The translations under genes and the position numbers were made by a program. The notes beneath the pieces were generated by a model that saw only the letters and a program-made list of their open reading frames with translations, ran no database searches and was not told where the DNA came from. Shown piece after piece: positions 1 to 4,011 of a stretch of DNA of 7,659 nucleotides. Positions within the stretch are counted from its first letter, which is position 1; each line of letters begins with the position of its first letter. Origin of the DNA: an uncultured Clostridia bacterium (GTDB taxonomy: Bacteria > Bacillota > Clostridia > TANB77 > CAG-508); assembly GCA_948664205.1 (NCBI GenBank), contig CAPNDH010000054.1, positions 1-7,659 of the forward strand, in the 5' to 3' direction.

Positions 1-106
1 TGTATGATATTCCATTTGGTATTATATATTGGCTTTCGAATAAGTCTAGGTCTTTATCGTTTACGCCAATGTATTTTATAGAATCTGTTACTTTTTGTTC
101 TTCCAT
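1..106 (-). CDS. FprA-family A-type flavoprotein, N-terminal fragment (runs off left edge)
   Basis: Only the first 35 codons are in the window. The peptide begins MEEQKVTDSIKYIGVNDKDL and continues with LFESQYIIPNGISY. The pattern V-x-x-(I/L)-x-Y-(I/V)-G-V-N-D-x-D-L-x-L-F-E-x-x-(Y/F)-x-(I/V)-P-x-G-(I/V)-S-Y is the usual opening of the metallo-beta-lactamase-like di-iron domain of A-type flavoproteins (FprA, flavorubredoxin). These soluble enzymes of anaerobes reduce O2 to water or NO to N2O, using electrons from rubredoxin or a similar carrier. The ATG at 104-106 follows a strong GAGGAGG ribosome binding site at 112-118 with 5-base spacing, so the start is secure. The catalytic iron ligands and the flavodoxin domain lie outside the window and could not be checked. 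A recognisable promoter lies just upstream, so the gene can be transcribed separately from the ferredoxin gene before it. Confidence 0.82.
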   Translation of the reverse strand, partial: MEEQKVTDSIKYIGVNDKDLDLFESQYIIPNGISY

Positions 107-130
107 TTTTGCCTCCTCTTTTCTTTGCTA

Positions 131-159
131 GTTATATCATATATTGATATTATTATCAA
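131..159 (-). promoter_or_regulatory. Probable sigma-A promoter of the flavoprotein gene
   Basis: On the minus strand a -35 box TTGATA (154-159) and a -10 box TATAAC (131-136) are separated by exactly 17 bases. Predicted transcription start is near 124, giving a short leader that includes the GAGGAGG at 112-118. Each box matches the consensus at 5 of 6 positions. The -35 box lies inside a perfect inverted repeat. Confidence 0.6.
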
Positions 160-162
160 TAT
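141..162. repeat. Perfect 9-bp inverted repeat overlapping the -35 box (possible operator)
   Basis: Arms ATATTGATA (141-149) and TATCAATAT (154-162) are perfect reverse complements separated by 4 bases. The right arm contains the -35 box of the flavoprotein promoter, where a repressor would block RNA polymerase. It resembles but does not match an FNR box (the TTGAT and ATCAA halves are 6 rather than 4 bases apart), and it fits the PerR 7-1-7 consensus only partly. No regulator can be assigned from sequence alone. Confidence 0.45.
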
Positions 163-201
163 TTAGCTATATATACTTATTACAATTACTTCCGCTTTCA
201 A

Positions 202-387
202 TTATAGTACTAATGCTTTCTTTGGACAAAATTTTGAGCATTTACCACATTTTATACATTTATCATAGTTTATTTCAGGTACTTCAAAGTCTTTTTGAGT
301 TAATGCTCCTACTGGGCAAACTTGCACTGCAGGGCATTTATGATTTTGTGGGCAATTTTCTACTATTATTTTTAATTTGTTTTCCAT
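202..387 (-). CDS. Small 4Fe-4S ferredoxin-like protein with seven cysteines
   Basis: This 61-residue soluble protein should carry electrons through iron-sulfur clusters. The C-terminal motif is canonical: C44-x2-C47-x2-C50-x3-C54-P, followed by KKAL. The N-terminal half is unusual: C12-P-Q-N-H-K-C18-P-A-V-Q-V-C24-P-V-G-A-L, so the usual CxxCxxCxxxCP is replaced by cysteines five residues apart. In two-cluster ferredoxins each cluster takes three cysteines from one motif and the CP cysteine from the other. C44, C47, C50 and C24 can therefore make a complete [4Fe-4S] site, while the second site would have only C12, C18 and C54. The ATG at 385-387 has AGGAGG at 395-400 with 7-base spacing. It lies 30 bases after the ABC-F stop with no terminator visible between them, so it is probably in that operon. 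An electron-donor role for the FprA-like neighbour is possible but unproven. Confidence 0.88.
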   Translation of the reverse strand: MENKLKIIVENCPQNHKCPAVQVCPVGALTQKDFEVPEINYDKCIKCGKCSKFCPKKALVL

Positions 388-417
388 ATATTTTCCTCCT
401 TTATATTACTATTTAAG

Positions 418-1911
418 TTACTTTAAATATTTTTCTAGTTTTATAATTTTTGTTGCTACTTTTTTTACAAATGCTTCGTCATGCTCTACAAATATAAGTG
501 TTGGTTTATATTTTAGTATTACTTCTTCTATTTGTATTCTTGTTAGAATATCTATATAGTTTAGCGGTTCATCCCATATATAAATGTTTGTGGTTTCTGA
601 TATGCTTTTTGCTATTAGTACTTTTTTCTTTTGTCCTTCACTCATTTTGCTTATGTCGCTTTCAAATTCTGAATTTGTAAAACCCATTTTCGATAACATT
701 GCTTTAAATATGCTTTCATCTACTTGATTTTGCTTTGCATATTCTTTCAGTGTTCCTTTTAAGTTTTCTGTACTTTGTGATACATATGATATTTTTATGT
801 CATTTATTTTTTTAAAATTTCCTGTATAGTTTATTTCTTCACCCATTATAAGTTTTAGTATGCTTGATTTTCCTGCACCGTTTTTACCAGTTATTGCAAT
901 TCTATCTCCATTTTCTATTTCAAATGATACTTTATCAAATATAGCTTTTTTGTTATATTCTATTTGCAAATTATTAGCTACTATTAATGGGCTTTTTCTA
1001 CTTTCTAATGGTGTTATTTTTAAGGCATCTGCTTTTTCTATATTGTGTAATAATGTAGATTTTTGCTGTATTGTTTTTTCTATTCTTTTTTCCATTACTT
1101 TAGCTTTTTTCATCATTTTTGCTGATTGATGCCCTACATAGCCTCTATCTATACTACAACCAGAATTGTTAGTATTATATTTAGTTTTTTCTATTTTGTC
1201 TGACCATTTTGATGTATTTTTTGAGGCTATTTCTAACCTATTTATATCTTTTGTTAATTTTTCGTTTTGAGTTTGCTCAAAGTTATCTTGAGCTTCTTTA
1301 TTTTCCTTCCATGAAGTGAAATTTCCTTTTTGTATATCTATATTTGTATTGTTTATAGAAATAATATGGTCTACTACTTTATCTAAAAAGTCCCTATCAT
1401 GTGACACTAGTATGAAACTTTTTTTCTTTTTTAAGTATTCTACTAAATTTTCTTTTGTTTCACTATCTAAGTGATTTGTTGGTTCATCTATGAGTAAAAA
1501 GTTGCCTCCTTTTAGAAATAAACTTATTAAAAGTATTTTTATTTGTTCTCCACCACTTAACGAGCAAAAATTTCTATAAAGAATTTCTGCATTTGTGTTT
1601 AGTAAGTTTAATTCTTTTATGATTTCCCAGTCTTCTACATTTGGCGCAATTCCATTAACTATCTCTATTGCCATTTTTTCTTTATTTTTTACTTCAAAAG
1701 GGAAGTAATCAAATTCTACATTTTTTGATATTGTTCCTTTGTATTCATACTCACCTAATAATAGTTTTAAAAAAGTGGTTTTTCCCTTGCCATTTCTACC
1801 TATTAGTCCTAGTTTCCAGTCTGTATCTATGTTAAATGACACATTTTCAAATACATTGTTTATACTTCCTTCATAGCCAAATGTTAAATTATTTACATTT
1901 ATTAATGACAT
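418..1911 (-). CDS. ABC-F ribosomal protection protein, Lsa type (antibiotic resistance ATPase)
   Basis: This 497-residue soluble protein has two ABC ATPase domains in one chain and no membrane domain, the layout of ABC-F proteins. Domain 1 has Walker A GRNGKGKT (38-45), signature SLSGGEQ (117-123), Walker B LLIDEPTNHLD with E143, and switch His171. Domain 2 has Walker A GKNGAGKS (342-349), a divergent signature MSEGQ (424-428), Walker B IYIWDEPLNYID with E448, and H477. The charged linker between them (about 200-305) is the arm that reaches the peptidyl-transferase centre. Length and phrases such as WKLGLIGRNG, ILVSHDR-F, DEVVDHI-like KVVDHI and YIWDEPLNY match Lsa(A) (498 residues) as I know it. 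Lsa and clostridial relatives such as CplR eject lincosamides, pleuromutilins and streptogramin A from the 50S subunit. Both catalytic Glu are present. AAGGAGA at 1916-1922 sets the start, 13 bases after the pentapeptide gene's stop, implying coupled translation. The drug range cannot be read from sequence. Confidence 0.88.
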   Translation of the reverse strand: MSLINVNNLTFGYEGSINNVFENVSFNIDTDWKLGLIGRNGKGKTTFLKLLLGEYEYKGTISKNVEFDYFPFEVKNKEKMAIEIVNGIAPNVEDWEIIKELNLLNTNAEILYRNFCSLSGGEQIKILLISLFLKGGNFLLIDEPTNHLDSETKENLVEYLKKKKSFILVSHDRDFLDKVVDHIISINNTNIDIQKGNFTSWKENKEAQDNFEQTQNEKLTKDINRLEIASKNTSKWSDKIEKTKYNTNNSGCSIDRGYVGHQSAKMMKKAKVMEKRIEKTIQQKSTLLHNIEKADALKITPLESRKSPLIVANNLQIEYNKKAIFDKVSFEIENGDRIAITGKNGAGKSSILKLIMGEEINYTGNFKKINDIKISYVSQSTENLKGTLKEYAKQNQVDESIFKAMLSKMGFTNSEFESDISKMSEGQKKKVLIAKSISETTNIYIWDEPLNYIDILTRIQIEEVILKYKPTLIFVEHDEAFVKKVATKIIKLEKYLK

Positions 1912-1924
1912 ATTTTCTCCTTAT

Positions 1925-2563
1925 TTATTTTATTTTTACTCCTAATAAATACATTAAGTCTAATGATTGAAACTCATTTATTATCGCTCCTTTTATATCT
2001 TCTATTGATACTGCTATTCCTTCAATTATACTATCTGATAAATCTACTGCCTTTAGACTTGTTTTGAAAAATTGTGCTCTTGTTAAATCTGCTTCTTTTA
2101 ATATTATATTTTTTGTTTCATTTTCATTAAAACAGCTATTTCTTAGCATTGTATTTTTAAATAGAATATTTTTCATACTTGACATTGATAAATTAGTATA
2201 ATTCATATTTACATCTATAAAGCCTATATCATATAAGCCACTTTCAATAAAGTTACAACCTGTTAATTTGCAGTTATTAAATTCACATCTTATAAAACTA
2301 CAATTATCAAAAGAAGTGTTTGAGAAATTACAATTGTTGAACTGTATATCTATAAAAGTATTTTTCTCTAAATTACTATTTATAATTTCTGCATTGTTTA
2401 TTATTGCTCTTTTTATTGTTATGTCTGTAAGTTCTATTTCTTCTTTTTTATAGTCCTCAATAATAATGTTTTCTATTTCGTCATCTTTTTGTATTTCTTC
2501 TATTAAATTTTCTATTTTATTTAAATTTTCTAATAGTATTTTTTGTGGTTTTAATATAGACAT
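1925..2563 (-). CDS. Pentapeptide-repeat protein (Qnr-like architecture)
   Basis: This 212-residue protein has no signal peptide or membrane segment. From about residue 50 to 185 a hydrophobic residue, mostly Phe or Leu, recurs every fifth position (70, 75, 80, 85, 90, 95, 100, 105 and so on), with T150 the one clear break. Typical units are FNNCN, FSNTS, FDNCS, FIRCE and LTGCN. This predicts a right-handed quadrilateral beta-helix of six to seven coils without the large loops of plasmid Qnr proteins. An acidic predicted helical N-terminus (1-45) precedes it. The C-terminus, ending KGAIINEFQS then LDLMYLLGVKIK, resembles the short helix plus strand that forms the dimer interface in Qnr and MfpA. 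Family members can mimic DNA and protect gyrase from quinolones, but most pentapeptide-repeat proteins have unknown roles, so function here is inferred. AGGAG at 2571-2575 with 7-base spacing sets the start. The gene's stop abuts the ribosome binding site of the ABC-F gene, forming an operon. Confidence 0.88.
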   Translation of the reverse strand: MSILKPQKILLENLNKIENLIEEIQKDDEIENIIIEDYKKEEIELTDITIKRAIINNAEIINSNLEKNTFIDIQFNNCNFSNTSFDNCSFIRCEFNNCKLTGCNFIESGLYDIGFIDVNMNYTNLSMSSMKNILFKNTMLRNSCFNENETKNIILKEADLTRAQFFKTSLKAVDLSDSIIEGIAVSIEDIKGAIINEFQSLDLMYLLGVKIK

Positions 2564-2599
2564 TATTTTACTCCTATTCTAATTGTATTATTTACCTAT

Positions 2600-2639
2600 A
2601 AAAAATTTTAATTTGTTAATTTATATTTATAAATTTTTT
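2600..2639 (-). repeat. Overlapping AT-only inverted repeats at the end of the small ORF
   Basis: AATTTATA (2618-2625) and TATAAATT (2628-2635) are a perfect 8-bp pair with a 2-base gap. AAAAAATTT (2600-2608) and AAATTTTTT (2631-2639) are a perfect 9-bp pair. They share bases 2631-2635, so only one can form at a time. All pairs are A-T, stability is low, and such repeats are common by chance in DNA this AT-rich. Confidence 0.3.
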
Positions 2640-2709
2640 CGTAACATCCATCTCCTATTGGTGCGTTTTTTAAAATTTCTATTTCATATACTATATTATC
2701 TCGTTCCAT
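2608..2709 (-). CDS. Unrecognised 33-residue small ORF upstream of the pentapeptide gene
   Basis: The ORF starts MERDNIVYEIEILKNAPIGD and ends GCYEKIYKYKLTN, with one cysteine and no membrane segment. I recognise no family. Evidence that it is translated is a good AGGAG at 2715-2719, 5 bases from the ATG at 2707-2709, and its position 44 bases before the pentapeptide gene on the same strand. It could be a real small protein, the remnant of a longer gene, or a regulatory leader peptide. The last is plausible because genes for ABC-F resistance proteins are often controlled by translated upstream ORFs and attenuation. The end of the ORF overlaps AT-only inverted repeats (2600-2639) that could form alternative hairpins. 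Confidence 0.5.
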   Translation of the reverse strand: MERDNIVYEIEILKNAPIGDGCYEKIYKYKLTN

Positions 2710-2750
2710 ATCTTCTCCTATTTATTTTTTATTTATATAATTTTGTAGCC

Positions 2751-2759
2751 ATAATATCA
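2751..2759 (-). promoter_or_regulatory. Possible extended -10 promoter for the small ORF / pentapeptide / ABC-F unit
   Basis: On the minus strand TGATATTAT reads as an extended -10 element (TG-n-TATTAT, hexamer at 2751-2756). Predicted start is near 2744, giving a leader of about 35 bases to the small ORF. No convincing -35 box lies 16-18 bases upstream; that stretch is the T-run of the preceding hairpin. It is the best promoter candidate between the Xre gene and this unit, but weak. Confidence 0.3.
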
Positions 2760-2820
2760 TAAAAAACAAAAAAATCATAGACTTATATGATATAAAATCT
2801 ATAATTTTTTGTTTTTTGAT
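2756..2820 (-). terminator. Long AT-rich hairpin, probable terminator of the Xre-type gene
   Basis: The hairpin begins 8 bases after the Xre stop codon. On the minus strand an A-rich arm (AAAAAACAAAAAA then TTATAGA) pairs with TCTATGA followed by a T-run interrupted by one G. An inner TTATA/TATAA pair closes a 3-base loop. The arms differ by single-base bulges and one G-T pair. A short stem followed by a T-run is terminator-like, and the matching A-run would also let it work on the other strand. The stem has almost no G-C pairs, so efficiency is uncertain. Confidence 0.5.
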
Positions 2821-2828
2821 AAATAATT

Positions 2829-3650
2829 TTATTCTATTGAATTTGTTATTGACATTATAATGTTTAAGTTTACTGGTATTTCTTCTACTTTGGAGTTTTG
2901 TATTTCGTTTGTGTTTTGAATTTCATATTCTTTTTTAATATTGTCTTGTTTTTTTATTTCTTCATATTTTTCCTTTAATTGTTCTATTCTTTCTCTACTA
3001 CAGTATTCTTCTTTATGCCATTCGTAAACTAGAATACCTCTCCTATAATATTTACCTACTAATACACTTTTTTCTCCTTTTATGTAAAAGTTATCTCCTG
3101 TTTTTATTCCAAGGTCTCCTATATTTTCATATCCTCTTTCATTCATATAATCTTCAATATCAAAATTACCATTTGCATAAATTGTTTTTGTTGGTATATT
3201 GCCTACTTCTATATATTCTTTTCCTAAATTCATAACTTGTACATATCCAATAACTGCCCTTATTGGGTTCCATGTTTTTAGTTCTGCTTTTGACCACATC
3301 ATTATATAGAATACTATGGCAAATACTATAATTATAATAGCACTTATTCCTATAACTTTTCTTACTTTTTTATTTTTTTCATATTCTTTTTGCTTTAATA
3401 TTGCTAATATTCTTGAATCTAAATCTATTTCTTTTACATTTTCTTTCTGACCATTTAAAAGTTCTATAATACTAACATTAAATATTTCTGATAATGGTTT
3501 TAACATAGCTATATCTGGAAAGCTTAAGTCTCTTTCCCATTTAGATATTGCTTTATCTGTTAAATTTAATTTTTCAGCTAATTCCTTCTGTGTCATATTT
3601 TTTTCTTTTCTAAGTTCTTGTATAAATTTTCCAAATTTTATATTATCCAT
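2829..3650 (-). CDS. Membrane-anchored Xre-family transcriptional regulator
   Basis: This 273-residue protein opens with a Cro/C1-type helix-turn-helix domain (about 6-66). The core TQKELAEKLNLTDKAISKWE (20-39) is a textbook Xre helix-turn-helix, followed by FPDIAMLKPLSEIFNVSIIELL. A basic stretch, KNKKVRK (92-98), leads into one hydrophobic segment (about 99-119). By the positive-inside rule, DNA binding is cytoplasmic and the remaining 150 residues are outside. That outer part has an unrecognised domain (about 125-215) with one cysteine, C217, and a highly charged, probably coiled-coil stretch (about 218-245). Such proteins may sense an envelope signal directly, but ligand and targets cannot be read here. 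The ATG at 3648-3650 has AAGGAG at 3660-3665, 9 bases away. Terminator-like hairpins flank the gene on both sides, so it is probably monocistronic. A perfect inverted repeat over its promoter suggests autoregulation. Confidence 0.8.
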   Translation of the reverse strand: MDNIKFGKFIQELRKEKNMTQKELAEKLNLTDKAISKWERDLSFPDIAMLKPLSEIFNVSIIELLNGQKENVKEIDLDSRILAILKQKEYEKNKKVRKVIGISAIIIIVFAIVFYIMMWSKAELKTWNPIRAVIGYVQVMNLGKEYIEVGNIPTKTIYANGNFDIEDYMNERGYENIGDLGIKTGDNFYIKGEKSVLVGKYYRRGILVYEWHKEEYCSRERIEQLKEKYEEIKKQDNIKKEYEIQNTNEIQNSKVEEIPVNLNIIMSITNSIE

Positions 3651-3671
3651 TTTGTATCACTCCTTGATGGT

Positions 3672-3700
3672 ATTTTATAACTATTTGGCAAAATATTCAA
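3672..3700 (-). promoter_or_regulatory. Possible promoter of the Xre-type gene
   Basis: On the minus strand TTGAAT (3695-3700) and TAAAAT (3672-3677) are separated by 17 bases. Predicted start near 3665 would leave the AAGGAG at 3660-3665 at the very 5' end of the mRNA, which is tight. The gene may instead be read from the stronger promoter at 3862-3890. Confidence 0.4.
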
Positions 3701-3723
3701 TCGACTTTTGGTAGAGATTGAAT
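3695..3723. repeat. Perfect 8-bp inverted repeat upstream of the Xre-type gene (possible operator)
   Basis: ATTCAATC (3695-3702) and GATTGAAT (3716-3723) are perfect reverse complements separated by 13 bases. Arm centres are 21 bases apart, about two helix turns, which suits a dimer bound on one face. The left arm contains the -35 box. Position and symmetry suggest an operator, possibly for the Xre protein itself. Confidence 0.4.
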
Positions 3724-3751
3724 TATGTACAATAATATTGGGACATTTCTT

Positions 3752-3785
3752 AAAAAAGAAGATAAAATTTTGTTATCTTCTTTTT
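3752..3785 (-). terminator. Hairpin with T-run: intrinsic terminator or attenuator in the Xre leader
   Basis: The core stem GAAGATAA (3758-3765) and TTATCTTC (3773-3780) is perfect, with a 7-base loop. Flanking A and T runs extend pairing to 13 bp (3753-3765 with 3773-3785). On the minus strand the hairpin runs into six T, as an intrinsic terminator should; on the plus strand it runs into five T. It sits about 70 bases downstream of a strong promoter and about 100 bases before the Xre start codon, so it would end a short RNA or attenuate transcription into the Xre gene. Confidence 0.6.
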
Positions 3786-3855
3786 CTTCTCCTCTAGTTG
3801 TAAGTGCAATTTGATGATAAATAGTATTTTCTGGCTTTATTGCAATAAAATTCTC
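3752..3855 (-). ncRNA. Candidate ~100-nt small RNA or attenuated leader
   Basis: The span is bounded by a good promoter (predicted start near 3855) and the hairpin plus T-run ending near 3752. Inside is a 14-bp palindrome, TTTATTGCAATAAA, and a purine-rich stretch before the terminator hairpin. I recognise no riboswitch, T-box or known small RNA. It could be an independent small RNA, or the leader of the Xre gene with conditional read-through. The same bases also hold an open frame without a normal start codon. Confidence 0.3.
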
Positions 3856-3861
3856 CCATAT

Positions 3862-3890
3862 ATTATACTACTTTTTTATATTATAGTTAA
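3862..3890 (-). promoter_or_regulatory. Probable sigma-A promoter in the intergenic region
   Basis: On the minus strand a perfect -10 box TATAAT (3862-3867) lies 17 bases after TTAACT (3885-3890), a 4-of-6 match to TTGACA. Predicted start is near 3855. No ORF with a normal start codon and ribosome binding site follows before the Xre gene, so its product is a leader or a small RNA. Confidence 0.5.
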
Positions 3891-3940
3891 GTTTTTTCAA
3901 AATTATGAAAAAACTTTTGCTTTTTATGAACTTTTTTCAT
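3889..3940. repeat. Two mutually exclusive AT-rich hairpins sharing one arm
   Basis: AAGTTTTTTC (3889-3898) pairs perfectly with GAAAAAACTT (3907-3916). ATGAAAAAA (3905-3913) also pairs perfectly with TTTTTTCAT (3932-3940). The shared GAAAAAA segment can join only one partner at a time. The segment lies between the exporter terminator and the promoter at 3862-3890. No associated gene is evident; it could be a secondary terminator or chance in A/T-run DNA. Confidence 0.35.
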
Positions 3941-3972
3941 TTCTAATTTAATAAGTTTTAATTGTATATTTG

Positions 3973-4009
3973 AAAAGAGATTTTCGGGTGCGTCCCAAAA
4001 ATCTCTTTT
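3973..4009 (-). terminator. Strong hairpin terminator of the ABC exporter operon
   Basis: AAAAGAGATTTT (3973-3984) pairs perfectly with AAAATCTCTTTT (3998-4009). After one C-A mismatch the stem continues as GGG (3986-3988) with CCC (3994-3996) around a 5-base loop. It starts 2 bases after the stop codon of the second exporter gene. The T-run is four bases on the minus strand and six on the plus strand, so it may act in both directions. Confidence 0.75.
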
Positions 4010-4011
4010 TT

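Noticed and set aside
145..159. FNR or Rex box at the flavoprotein promoter
   Set aside because: The TTGAT and ATCAA halves are 6 rather than 4 bases apart, and the half-sites do not match TTGTTAA of Rex. Kept only as an unassigned inverted repeat.
144..559. Plus-strand open frames of 60-90 codons over the ferredoxin and ABC-F gene
   Set aside because: They are rich in Leu, Ile and Phe because they are the complement of AT-rich minus-strand genes. They have no ribosome binding sites and overlap genes with clear motifs.
3794..3859. 21-codon ORF starting MGEFYCNKAR on the minus strand
   Set aside because: Its ATG falls between the -10 box and the predicted transcription start, so it would not be in the mRNA, and no ribosome binding site precedes it.
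3887..3940. 17-codon ORF starting MKKVHKKQ on the minus strand
   Set aside because: No ribosome binding site precedes the ATG, it is made mostly of A/T runs forming hairpins, and it stops before the promoter at 3862-3890.
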